From: Gemmatimonadota bacterium
GTDB taxonomy: Bacteria > Gemmatimonadota > Gemmatimonadetes > Gemmatimonadales > GWC2-71-9
Length of the DNA stretch: 64,000 nucleotides
Direction: 5' to 3'
Assembly (NCBI GenBank): GCA_029262195.1
Contig: JAJCZX010000041.1
Span: 1-64,000 of the forward strand
The position numbers and the translations under genes were made by a program. Of the stretch, positions 16,786 to 24,661 are shown in pieces; the first letter of the stretch is position 1; every line of letters begins with the position of its first letter. The notes beneath the pieces are model-generated. The model was not told the DNA's origin and did no database searches. It saw only the letters and a program-made list of their open reading frames with translations.

Positions 16786-17835
16786 TCAATCACTGTCAAC
16801 GGGTCGATGGATAACCACCCTCAATAGTGCCCAGCCCTGTTGCTCCCACCTCCCCTTCACACTGACTGCAACAAGGTCAGGAGCCAGCCAATGGCGCAAG
16901 CCGGGCATCGGGCCTCGTTGAGATGCAACCAGTTCCATTCGACCATTCCACAAATCGGTGACCATCCCACCTTCCATCAGGTTGGCTTGCGACAACCCCC
17001 AACCATCGGGAAGCTCCGTGAAATGCAAGGCCACGGGGTAAACTAAATAGCGAAGGAAAAGCCTGCCGTCGCGTCCCGGTTCCGTCACGGTGATTTCAGT
17101 CGGCACGGGGACAAGGTTCCCCGGGCGTTCGAAACGGCCGTTTAATGTACCTTCCATTGAGTAACGTGTAGCTCTGTAGGGAACTCGATCTGTGTACCAG
17201 AGTCCGTCCCGAGAAGCTGTCACTCCTCCAACCCCAATTTGCATAGCCACTCGGTCATTTCGGGCGGGCGCCAAGTTGCCGAACGACCGAATAGTTTGTC
17301 CCGTTTCTTTGTCCAAAACATGAATCGTTTTGACGTTGCCCAACCCGCCGCTAATCCCCGAAGCGACAATGTGGTCGTCCAAGGCTATCATCGACCCTCC
17401 CTGGGCGAACCCCGACGGAAACGTTCGTAATAGCTCGAAATCTCGGCTATAGGTTGTAATTCGATTTAGTCGGACATCGTAAACGAATATTTGTCCTTCG
17501 CGGTCCACCGCGACCCGATAAGGCAGTCGATATTCGCCTGGCCCAGCTCCCGGACCCCCGAGGGTTTTCAGGTGTGCCCCTGTTGAAGAGAAGACCTTGA
17601 CTTCACTGTTTATCCCATCTAGCACGACGATTCTATCCCTTAGGGAGTCAACGGCCATACCGATTACGGAGCCGAAGGAGTAGGTCTCGGAGGCGTCTTC
17701 TTCAAGCCCCACCGTAAGAATCGTATCCAAACTAAGCCAATCACCCTGTGCACTGGCGGGTGATTGAGCCGTTAGGGGCGCCGCAACAAGTAGTGTTGCG
17801 GCGCCCAATAGCCTCAGAAAAAGTGGCGGTTTCAT
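16786..17835 (-). CDS. Exported 6-bladed beta-propeller protein
   Basis: A 349-residue protein with a signal peptide (FLRLLGAATLLVAAPLTAQ) followed by NHL/6-bladed propeller repeats: FGSVIGMAVDSLRDRIVVLD, KVFSSTGAHLKTLGGPGAGP, YRLPYRVAVDREGQIFVYD. The same family occurs at 58289-59455. Function is not known for this family; periplasmic or outer-membrane-associated. The ATG at 17835 starts immediately at the signal peptide. Confidence 0.7.
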   Translation of the reverse strand: MKPPLFLRLLGAATLLVAAPLTAQSPASAQGDWLSLDTILTVGLEEDASETYSFGSVIGMAVDSLRDRIVVLDGINSEVKVFSSTGAHLKTLGGPGAGPGEYRLPYRVAVDREGQIFVYDVRLNRITTYSRDFELLRTFPSGFAQGGSMIALDDHIVASGISGGLGNVKTIHVLDKETGQTIRSFGNLAPARNDRVAMQIGVGGVTASRDGLWYTDRVPYRATRYSMEGTLNGRFERPGNLVPVPTEITVTEPGRDGRLFLRYLVYPVALHFTELPDGWGLSQANLMEGGMVTDLWNGRMELVASQRGPMPGLRHWLAPDLVAVSVKGRWEQQGWALLRVVIHRPVDSD

Positions 17836-17870
17836 AATCTCACAAGCAAAAGGAAGCAATGGTTGTGCTA

Positions 17871-18266
17871 TTAGCTAGCCACCGACCGGGGTTCATCGGT
17901 TTCTTCCGGGGAGAAAACCGCAAATCGAAGAGGAATCTCGGCGTTTGTGGCTTCGTCACAATCAGTCACGTGTGCGTAAGATGGAACCCCATCTTCGTTC
18001 CTGACAAAAAACCCTGCTGTTGAAGCCCCAGCGCAAAAGGTGACCCAACAACCGAGGCCCACCGCTTCGCATGTGGCCAACCCTTGAGAGTTGTCGATGG
18101 AGCAATAGGACGGACCGTTGGGAAATCCAGTTTCGTCAACCGGCTGGTAGCAGCTCCACTCGCATGGTCCGCTAGTAGCTTGTGCGGAGGCCTGCGCTAA
18201 GGAGGCACGTGGAGAGGATGCCATGGCCAAGATCACGGCGAAGCAAGCGAAAATAGGTTTTTTCAT
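17871..18266 (-). CDS. Small secreted cysteine-rich protein
   Basis: A 131-residue protein with a clear signal peptide (MKKPIFACFAVILAMA ... SLAQA). The mature part has seven to eight cysteines (GPCEWSCY, YCSID, ATCEAVGLGCWVTFC, DCDE), which suggests disulfide bonding outside the cytoplasm. No family is recognised. It is 35 bp upstream of the propeller gene on the same strand and may be co-transcribed with it. Confidence 0.55.
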   Translation of the reverse strand: MKKPIFACFAVILAMASSPRASLAQASAQATSGPCEWSCYQPVDETGFPNGPSYCSIDNSQGLATCEAVGLGCWVTFCAGASTAGFFVRNEDGVPSYAHVTDCDEATNAEIPLRFAVFSPEETDEPRSVAS

Positions 18267-18360
18267 GACATGTTCCTTCCAAATCGGGTTCTGAATACAA
18301 AACGAGACCCCAAACTAGGCCTATCCGTAGAGTCGGGACAGAGCAATAATGCGACATTCA

Positions 18361-18463
18361 CCGTCGTTTCACGAGATTGTGCGTCGGCAATGTTGGGCAA
18401 CTTGTGAATATGTCCAGAATTGGAGCGGACGCTGGTGTTGATCAGAAGACCGTGAGCGCGTGG
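18361..18463 (+). repeat. Fragment of the DUF4143 ATPase gene
   Basis: This 103-bp piece matches 19203-19305 of the intact ATPase gene with only about two mismatches. It ends at CGTGG and is fused directly to a piece of rarA, sharing GG at the junction. It has no start or stop context and is not expected to be expressed. Confidence 0.9.
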
Positions 18464-18565
18464 TCTGCCCGGCCACCCCGTCTTCTTCGACCGGGTAGTA
18501 TTTGTAGTCTTTTTCCGTATCCCAGCTCTTTGATCAATTTCGTCGGCGCATGAGAATGTGCGTGT
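18464..18565 (-). pseudogene. Fragment of rarA 3' region
   Basis: This segment matches 19995 to about 20095 in rarA (residues [10 protein letters not shown] and [10 protein letters not shown] in the intact gene) at roughly 85% identity by eye, with a one-base insertion that shifts the frame (IKELGYGKRLQILPGRRRR). It is more diverged than the joined ATPase fragment, so the two halves of the scar do not look equally old. Confidence 0.85.
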
Positions 18566-18566
18566 G

Positions 18567-18595
18567 TTGACAAATTTACGGCTTCAGGGTAGTGT
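18567..18595 (+). promoter_or_regulatory. Sigma-70-like promoter for the DUF4143 ATPase
   Basis: A perfect -35 TTGACA (18567-18572) is followed after 17 bp by TAGTGT (18590-18595), a weak -10. The expected transcription start falls in the palindrome that follows. Confidence 0.5.
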
Positions 18596-18625
18596 AAATA
18601 TCGGAAATGAATTCCGATATTTACA
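18593..18625. promoter_or_regulatory. 14-bp-arm palindrome spanning the ATPase start codon
   Basis: TGTAAATATCGGAA and its exact complement TTCCGATATTTACA are separated by ATGAA, which contains the first in-frame ATG (18607). It overlaps the predicted -10 and transcription start. It could be an operator, a hairpin that hides the start codon in the mRNA, or a mobile-unit end. If it is purely an operator, translation may begin at the second ATG (18634). Confidence 0.75.
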
Positions 18626-19803
18626 TACAACCTATGGTATCAAGAACATCCAATAAACTAGTACGGGAGTTAGCCCGCCAATTCAAAGTTGTGGCGATTG
18701 TCGGCCCCAGGCAGTCGGGAAAAACGACGCTGGCGCGGAGCGTGTTCAAAAAGAAACCGTATGTGACCCTGGAAGAGCCCGATACCCTTCAGTTTGCCAC
18801 CGAGGACCCGCGAGCGTTTCTCGAGCAATTCCCGAAAGGTGCGATTCTCGACGAAATCCAGCGGTGCCCGGAGCTTTTTTCCTATCTTCAACGGATCGTT
18901 GACGATCGAAAAGCGACGGGGCAATTCATTTTGACGGGTTCGCAACACTTCGGGTTGATGCAAAGCATTACCCAGACCCTTGCCGGTCGAGTCGGTTTTC
19001 TGCGCCTCTTACCCTTTTCGGTGGGAGAGCTAAAATTGGCGAAACTCCTTCCCCTTACGATAGAAGAGGCAGTTTTCAAGGGAGGCTACCCTCCACTTTA
19101 TGATCAACCCGTGATTCCCGAGCGCTGGTTGGATTCTTACCTGGCTACATACGTCGAACGGGATGTTCGGCAACTGATCAATATTCGTGACCTCAGCTCT
19201 TTCCGGCGTTTCACGAGATTGTGCGCCGGCAATGTTGGGCAACTTGTGAATATGTCCAGAATTGGAGCGGACGCTGGTGTTGATCAGAAGACCGTGAGCG
19301 CGTGGATAAGCCTTTTGGAAGCAAGTTTTGTGGCGTTTCGGTTGCAACCAAGTCACACGAACTTTCGCAAACGACTGGTGAAAACACCAAAGTTCTACTT
19401 TTTCGACACTGCGGTAGCTGCCAGGTTGCTGGGAATTGAATCGCCGAACCAACTGGTCACGCATCCGCTCAGGGGTGCGTTGTTTGAAAACTGGGTGGTT
19501 GTGGAGTTGTTGAAAGGCCGCGGCAACAGGGGGAAGCAGGACAATCTCTCTTTCTGGCGCAGCCAGATTGGGCAGGAAGTGGACATTGTAGCGCATCGCG
19601 GGCAGCACCTTCTCCCGATTGAAGTGAAATCCGGAAAGACAGTAGCCAGCGACTGGATTTCTTCGCTTAACCAGTTCGTCGAAATGTCGGGAAAGATCTC
19701 CGAACTTCCTACTGTGGTTTACGGGGGAGATCGTAGGCAACGAAGGAGCGGAATTCGCGTCATTCCCTGGAATCAAATAGACCAACTTGGGAACAACATC
19801 TGA
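18607..19803 (+). CDS. AAA_14 / DUF4143 ATP-binding protein
   Basis: A 398-residue COG1373-type ATPase. The AAA domain has Walker A GPRQSGKTT near residue 34, Walker B GAILDEIQRCPE, and sensor motif ILTGSQHFGLM. The C-terminal DUF4143 begins YLATYVERDVRQLINI and includes VDQKTVSAWISLLEASFVAF (winged helix) and a PD-(D/E)XK-like stretch FWRSQIGQEVDIVAHR ... PIEVKSGK. The nuclease-like motif (EVD then EVK) is typical of the family. Members are widespread, often multicopy and patchy in distribution; their role is unclear. The intact gene sits beside a scar containing part of itself. Confidence 0.88.
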   Translation: MNSDIYIQPMVSRTSNKLVRELARQFKVVAIVGPRQSGKTTLARSVFKKKPYVTLEEPDTLQFATEDPRAFLEQFPKGAILDEIQRCPELFSYLQRIVDDRKATGQFILTGSQHFGLMQSITQTLAGRVGFLRLLPFSVGELKLAKLLPLTIEEAVFKGGYPPLYDQPVIPERWLDSYLATYVERDVRQLINIRDLSSFRRFTRLCAGNVGQLVNMSRIGADAGVDQKTVSAWISLLEASFVAFRLQPSHTNFRKRLVKTPKFYFFDTAVAARLLGIESPNQLVTHPLRGALFENWVVVELLKGRGNRGKQDNLSFWRSQIGQEVDIVAHRGQHLLPIEVKSGKTVASDWISSLNQFVEMSGKISELPTVVYGGDRRQRRSGIRVIPWNQIDQLGNNI

Positions 19804-19884
19804 TTGGCGACCGAGTTCTTTAGACGGATCCAGTGCTCGCCTACGAACCTCGAGGGCTAAACCGAGATGCTAAATTTGCTCGAA

Positions 19885-21183
19885 CTATCCCCGCTTTTTC
19901 TTAAACCACTCCAAACGTTCCGCGATTGTCTTCTCATATCCCATCTGCGTGGGTTCGTACCAGCTGGAGTCCTTCAAGGCGTCAGGCAGGTAGGTCTGCC
20001 CGGCCACCCCGTCTTCTTCGGCCGGGTCATACTTGTAGTCTTTCCCGTACCCCAGCTCTTTCATCAACTTCGTCGGCGCATTACGAATGTGCAGTGGGAC
20101 CGGCTCGTTGGGGTGGTCGGATGCGGCTTTGCGGGCCCTGGCCCAGGCCTCATACACTTTGTTCGATTTGGGTGCCGTAGCCAAATAGATGGCGGCCTCG
20201 GCGAGGGCGAGTTCCCCTTCTGGGGGTCCCTGAAAATGGTAGGCTTCTTTAGCTGCGATGGTGATTGACAACGCTCGCGGGTCTGCGAGGCCGATGTCTT
20301 CAGTTGCCATACGCACCAACCGCCGAGCGACATAGAGTCCGTCTTCACCAGCTGAAAGCATCCGGGCGAGCCAGTAGAGCGTTCCTTCGACATCACTTCC
20401 TCGCACTGCTTTGTGGAGCGCCGAGATGTGATTGAAGTGGTCCTCTCCACTTTTGTCATAGCGAGGCATGCGCCGATCAAGAACATTGCGGAGAAGCTCT
20501 TCGTCGACTTCAGTGGTGCCGTCGGGGAGGTGTTTGAAAAGTGTCTCGATCGCATTTAGCGCTCGCCTGCCATCTCCGTCGGCGTACCTGGAGATCAATG
20601 CAAGGGCATCGTCTCCTATAGCCACAGTTTGCTCGGCGGATTCCTCTTCGGCTCCGCGCCTGGCAATGTCTCCAATTGCCTTTTCGTCCAGGCTATTCAG
20701 GACATAAACCTTCAAACGCGAAAGAAGGGCGGAGTTCAACTCAAAAGAAGGGTTTTCGGTCGTGGCACCGATGAGGGTAATGGTGCCGTCTTCGACACAG
20801 GGAAGAAAAGCATCCTGCTGCCCTTTGTTGAAACGATGGATCTCATCGCAGAAGAGAATCGTCCCACGACCCTCTCGCACCCTGAGGTTCTTCGCTTCTT
20901 TGATGATTTCGCGAACACGAGGGACGCCCTCCGTCACTGCACTGAAAGGCTCAAAATTCTTGTCGGTGTAACCGGCAATGATGTTGGCCAACGTGGTCTT
21001 GCCGCATCCGGGCGGGCCCCAGAACACCATTGATGGGACATCTCCGCTTTCGATCGCCTCACGCAATGGAGTGCCCTCACCCACAATGTGTGACTGGCCG
21101 AAAAACAGGTCCAGGTCGTCGGGGCGCAGACGCGCTGCAAGTGGTTGGGGTGCTGACCCCTCAAAAAGGCCCGGTTGATCCAT
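19885..21183 (-). CDS. rarA: Replication-associated recombination protein A
   Basis: A 432-residue AAA+ ATPase of the RarA/MgsA/WRNIP1 family, which acts at stalled replication forks. Motifs: [19 protein letters not shown], Walker [12 protein letters not shown], Walker [21 protein letters not shown], sensor [18 protein letters not shown], and the tetramerisation C-terminal MGS domain ([46 protein letters not shown]). Start is MDQPGLFE at 21183. The last third has a decayed partial copy at 18464-18565. Confidence 0.95.
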   Translation of the reverse strand: MDQPGLFEGSAPQPLAARLRPDDLDLFFGQSHIVGEGTPLREAIESGDVPSMVFWGPPGCGKTTLANIIAGYTDKNFEPFSAVTEGVPRVREIIKEAKNLRVREGRGTILFCDEIHRFNKGQQDAFLPCVEDGTITLIGATTENPSFELNSALLSRLKVYVLNSLDEKAIGDIARRGAEEESAEQTVAIGDDALALISRYADGDGRRALNAIETLFKHLPDGTTEVDEELLRNVLDRRMPRYDKSGEDHFNHISALHKAVRGSDVEGTLYWLARMLSAGEDGLYVARRLVRMATEDIGLADPRALSITIAAKEAYHFQGPPEGELALAEAAIYLATAPKSNKVYEAWARARKAASDHPNEPVPLHIRNAPTKLMKELGYGKDYKYDPAEEDGVAGQTYLPDALKDSSWYEPTQMGYEKTIAERLEWFKKKRG

Positions 21184-21230
21184 AGAGATCAATTGTCGTA
21201 GGGGAGAGACAAAAACGAAAGAGCAATGAA

Positions 21231-21632
21231 ATGCAGATCGCAAAACGGCTAATGGCAAATGGTGATTGGGAACGTTCAATATGTAGTGTTATCTTCAGTA
21301 CGGTCAGTCGGTCAGTCGGTCAGTCGGTCAGTCGGTCAGTCGGTCAGTCGGTCAGTCGGTCAGTCGGTCAGTCGGTCAGTCGGTCAGTCGGTCACCCGTT
21401 CAATCGTTCCTTGTCTCGCAAACAACTTTCTCTTGATCTTGAATTCACGCTCGGTGATGAGGTACCGGTCAACAAACTGGTGCCCGGGAAGAGGTTTATC
21501 CGGGATGGAAAGGAGGGGCAGGTGGTTCGAGTGAGCGAAGGGTCGGCAACGGTAAAAGTTCTGAAGGAGGACGGTAAGTGGGAAAAGATTCAGTGGTCGC
21601 CGTCGACGGTTGTTCAGGAGCTTAGAGCGTGA
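21231..21632 (+). CDS. Small protein with octamer-encoded N-terminal repeat
   Basis: A 133-residue frame, ATG at 21231 with weak GAAAGAG upstream. Residues about 25-55 are encoded by an 11-copy CGGTCAGT array and read as SRSVGQSV repeats. The C-terminal ~75 residues (LDLEFTLGDEVPVNKLVPGK, then GKEGQVVRVSEGSATVKVLK) look genuinely coding and beta-rich, like a small SH3-type barrel. No family is recognised. A TTG just after the array (in SLSRKQ) is an alternative start that would exclude the repeat. The gene is divergent from rarA with 47 bp between the starts. Confidence 0.5.
   Translation: MQIAKRLMANGDWERSICSVIFSTVSRSVGQSVSRSVGQSVSRSVGQSVSRSVGHPFNRSLSRKQLSLDLEFTLGDEVPVNKLVPGKRFIRDGKEGQVVRVSEGSATVKVLKEDGKWEKIQWSPSTVVQELRA
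21301..21394 (+). repeat. Octamer tandem array, 11 full copies of CGGTCAGT
   Basis: Eleven perfect head-to-tail copies run from 21301 to 21388, with a twelfth partial copy (CGGTCA). The unit length of 8 is not a multiple of three, so gain or loss of one copy shifts the downstream frame. No frame on the plus strand has a stop within the array. Confidence 0.97.
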
Positions 21633-21715
21633 GAAGCTAGAAGTAAAAAGTGAGAAGTGAGAAAAGAGGCCCGGCGTTGCTGCTGCCGAGCCCCTACCCC
21701 TCAACCCCTCCACCC

Positions 21716-22915
21716 TCAATTCACAAACTCTCTCAAGTCGCTCAGCAACTGTGCGTCTCTTCGATAGGCGGATGTGATCTCGGAGATGTCTTCTTCGGTG
21801 ACTGGTTCAAGCTCGATTCCGGCATCGGAGTCATCGGTAATGGTCGTGTCCTGGGCTTCGGTAACACTTCCATCTCCAACTGGTACCATGTCCACGGTGC
21901 TGGATACGGATGGTTGATTCCAGGACTCGATCTCGTCCACGAATGACCGTGCGAATTGCTCGAGGTCGGCCACGAAAACGTCGACTGAATCGCGTGATTC
22001 AACGCGTGCCAGAGATACCTCAGCTCGCTCGTAATCCGGGTCAAGTTCAATCGCTCTACGAAAGGATTGAGCTGCATCGCCTTCGTAGCCCGTCCTTTCC
22101 AGTGCGACGCCGAGGTTATTGTAAAACACTGGTACATCCTCGCGGAGTTGAGTGGCTCGGGCCAGAGGCGCCACGGCCTTGTCGAACTCCTGCCTCTGGA
22201 TGTGGATCAGTCCCAGGTTGTTCATCGACCAGGCATCTTCGGGATCGAGCGTCAAAGCGTGCTGGTATGATTCAATCGCGTCCTCTAACAGGCCAAGTCG
22301 GTCCTGCGTGATCGCCAGTAGCCGGTAACTTTCTCCGGACTCAGGTTCGATCTCGATCGCAAACTGTATGTCACCGAACGCCTCTTCAACCCGGTCTGTC
22401 TGCAGGTAAAGTCGAGTGACGTTACGCAGACTTTTGACGTGCCTGGGGTCCTGTGCGAGAGCTTCGCCAAACCCGTCCTCGGCCTCCACCAATCTGCTGG
22501 CTCTGAGGGCAGACAACCCCTTCATGTAGTGTCCCCACGGAGTGTCCGAATTTTCTTCAGTCCAGACAGTGAAGATCTCAAACGCATCGTCGTAGCGTCC
22601 TTCCCGGAAGGCGATCTCGCCGTCTTCGAAGGTTGGGTTGTCGGGTACCAACGAAACCTCTTCAACCTCGACCGGCTTGGGTGTCTCTACGACAGCCGGT
22701 TGCGGCCTTGGCTGTTCGGCCGTGACGCTGGGCGGGGTGCTCGCCCGTTCGACGACGCTGCTCGTGTCGTCGTTGCAAGCGAGCACCACAATGGGAAATG
22801 TGGCGAAGATGCCGAGCATCAGGACGGTCCCAATCTGTCGCTCCCGTTTGATTGCCATTTCGCGGTTGCGTCGTTCTCGGTCTTCGTCGTTTGAAAAAAG
22901 TCTCAGCCGGTTCAT
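21716..22915 (-). CDS. TPR-repeat lipoprotein/membrane-anchored protein
   Basis: A 399-residue protein. An N-terminal charged segment is followed by a hydrophobic helix ending VVLAC (possible lipobox), a Pro/Thr-rich linker, then at least five TPR units (for example FEDGEIAFREGRYDDAFEIF, WSMNNLGLIHIQRQEFDKAV, VFYNNLGVALERTGYEGDAA). The C-terminal ~110 residues are acidic. Such proteins usually scaffold complexes in the periplasm; no partner is visible here. The ATG at 22915 has GGAGA upstream. Confidence 0.75.
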   Translation of the reverse strand: MNRLRLFSNDEDRERRNREMAIKRERQIGTVLMLGIFATFPIVVLACNDDTSSVVERASTPPSVTAEQPRPQPAVVETPKPVEVEEVSLVPDNPTFEDGEIAFREGRYDDAFEIFTVWTEENSDTPWGHYMKGLSALRASRLVEAEDGFGEALAQDPRHVKSLRNVTRLYLQTDRVEEAFGDIQFAIEIEPESGESYRLLAITQDRLGLLEDAIESYQHALTLDPEDAWSMNNLGLIHIQRQEFDKAVAPLARATQLREDVPVFYNNLGVALERTGYEGDAAQSFRRAIELDPDYERAEVSLARVESRDSVDVFVADLEQFARSFVDEIESWNQPSVSSTVDMVPVGDGSVTEAQDTTITDDSDAGIELEPVTEEDISEITSAYRRDAQLLSDLREFVN

Positions 22916-22980
22916 GGTGGTCTCCTTTTGTGGGTGTAATGACTGGCTACGGCATCCACAAAAGCAAGGGGGGGACCAGT

Positions 22981-23005
22981 AAGTTGGACGTTAGAAGCTA
23001 GAGGT
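22981..23005. repeat. Dispersed intergenic repeat, copy A
   Basis: This 25-base segment containing TTAGAAGCTAGA matches 34776-34800 at 22 of 25 positions; a shorter copy (GAGAAGCTAGAAGT) lies at 21631-21644. All three are just outside coding genes. Confidence 0.7.
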
Positions 23006-23077
23006 AGTAAGTGGTTATAGGTCAAGCATTTACGTCTGCGAGAATGGGTGGCGGCAGTTCTGGTTTTGGTGGGTGTT

Positions 23078-23273
23078 GTGTCCGGGAGGACACGTGTTTT
23101 GGAGCGTAGTGTGTCCGTATGGACACTCTGAAGTTGTTGGTCTAGTCGGATCTCCGATTCGTTCGGCGGTTGAAACCGCCGCTATGCCCCTTCGGGAGCC
23201 GTCTTAAAATGATCAGTCCTTCAGGACGCATCCGCGCGTAAGCGCGGGCCGAGAGCCGCGGCTTCAGCCGCGG
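23078..23273. repeat. Cluster of six palindromes (REP-like)
   Basis: The 390-bp gap between the TPR gene and the response regulator holds no gene but several perfect small hairpins: GTGTCC-GGGA-GGACAC (23078-23093), GTGTCC-GTAT-GGACAC (23111-23126), CGGCGGTT-GA-AACCGCCG (23164-23181), GTCC-TTCA-GGAC (23216-23227), CCGCGC-GTAA-GCGCGG (23232-23247) and CCGCGGCT-TC-AGCCGCGG (23256-23273). The dense, differently built hairpins resemble REP/BIME clusters. No transposase is next to them. Confidence 0.8.
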
Positions 23274-23308
23274 AATTCCTCGCTACGCCACGAGCCTTGC
23301 AACCCAAC

Positions 23309-24661
23309 CTATTCCTTCTTAATGTCGTGGCGTCTCATGATTTTTAGGAGGGAGGAGTGATCGGCTAATTCGAGATCGCGGGCGGTGTTGGTGATGTGCC
23401 AGTTGTTTCGGATTAGCGCGTCGAAGATGATCGCTCGTTCCGCCGCTGCCTTTTTGTCTGAGAGGGATTTGGCCGCGCTTTTGGTTTCACCGTCGGTTCC
23501 TTTCATGTCGGCTGGTAGTTGGCCCACCCCGATCAGGTCTCCATCGGCGGCCATGATCATCCGTTCGACGATGTTGCGCAACTCTCTTACGTTGTTGTTG
23601 CGCCAGCCGTATGCGGTCAGTGCGGCAACGGCATCAGGGCTGACTCGTTTTTGTCGCATGCCCAGCCGCACGCAGATGGTCTCCAGAAAATGTGCTACCA
23701 GGTCGGGGACATCATCGGAGTGATCCCGTAGCGGCGGAATGATTAATACGTGCACGTTCAACCGATAGAGAAGATCTTGCCGGAAGCGACCTTGAGCTAC
23801 TTCTTCGTCGAGGTTTCGGTTGGTAGCGGCAACAACGCGGGCAATGACATCTATGGTGCGGTTCCCGCCCACCCTTGTCAGTTCGTTTTGCTCTAATACG
23901 CGGAGGAGCTTCGATTGGGCTGCAAGAGGTAGTTCACCGATCTCGTCGAGAAAGAGGGTACCGTCCTGAGCCGATTCGAACGCTCCTTTTCTCAGGCTGT
24001 TTGCTCCGGTGAAGGCACCGCGTTCATGACCGAACAACTCACTTTCCACGAGATTCTCCGGAAGGGCCGCACAGTTGACGGCGATGAACGGAGATTTGGG
24101 GTGCCTACCTTTTTCGTGGAGGTCGCGGGCGACAAGTTCCTTGCCCGACCCACTTTCGCCGAGTATTAACACGGGGCTGGGGATCGGCGCGACTCTGGTT
24201 ATCGCATCGTTTAACGACCTCATCGGCTCCGACGAGCCTATCAGAGATGAACTCGGATCAACACGTCGTCTTAGCTCGGCCACTTCCGAATGGAGCCTTT
24301 TTCGTTCAACTGCGTTGGCCACCTCTCTGACGACCCGCTCCATCGGTTCCGCTTTGTCAACGAATCCATCTGCTCCCAGACGCATTGCCTGAACGCATCG
24401 ATCGAAATCCCCGGTTCCGGTATAGACGATTACCGGAACGCCAATGCCCAGTTCTCGCAGAGTGCGAAGAACTTCGAATCCATCAACTCCAGGCATCTCC
24501 AGATCGAGTACGATGCAGTCGACCGGTTCATTCTGTGCAAGCTCTATTCCTTCCCGTCCGCCATTCGCAACTAACGTTTCAAAACCTCCGACTCTTTTCA
24601 GATCATAGGCGTACTGCTCTGCCATAGGAGTGACATCGTCCACGATCAATACCAGCGTCAT
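23309..24661 (-). CDS. NtrC-family sigma-54-dependent response regulator
   Basis: A 450-residue regulator. The receiver domain has acidic pocket VDDV and phospho-acceptor Asp in CIVLDLEMPG near residue 53. The AAA+ domain has Walker A GESGSGKE, the sigma-54 contact loop GAFTGA (intact), Walker B GTLFLDEIGELP and the RNNNVRELRN segment. A short Fis-type HTH ends the protein (ITNTARDLELADHSSLLKIM). The intact GAFTGA shows it should activate sigma-54 promoters. Its start overlaps the histidine kinase stop (ATGA). Confidence 0.95.
   Translation of the reverse strand: MTLVLIVDDVTPMAEQYAYDLKRVGGFETLVANGGREGIELAQNEPVDCIVLDLEMPGVDGFEVLRTLRELGIGVPVIVYTGTGDFDRCVQAMRLGADGFVDKAEPMERVVREVANAVERKRLHSEVAELRRRVDPSSSLIGSSEPMRSLNDAITRVAPIPSPVLILGESGSGKELVARDLHEKGRHPKSPFIAVNCAALPENLVESELFGHERGAFTGANSLRKGAFESAQDGTLFLDEIGELPLAAQSKLLRVLEQNELTRVGGNRTIDVIARVVAATNRNLDEEVAQGRFRQDLLYRLNVHVLIIPPLRDHSDDVPDLVAHFLETICVRLGMRQKRVSPDAVAALTAYGWRNNNVRELRNIVERMIMAADGDLIGVGQLPADMKGTDGETKSAAKSLSDKKAAAERAIIFDALIRNNWHITNTARDLELADHSSLLKIMRRHDIKKE

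Noticed and set aside
21301..21394. Tandem array considered as CRISPR-like
   Set aside because: Units are 8 bp head to tail with no spacers.
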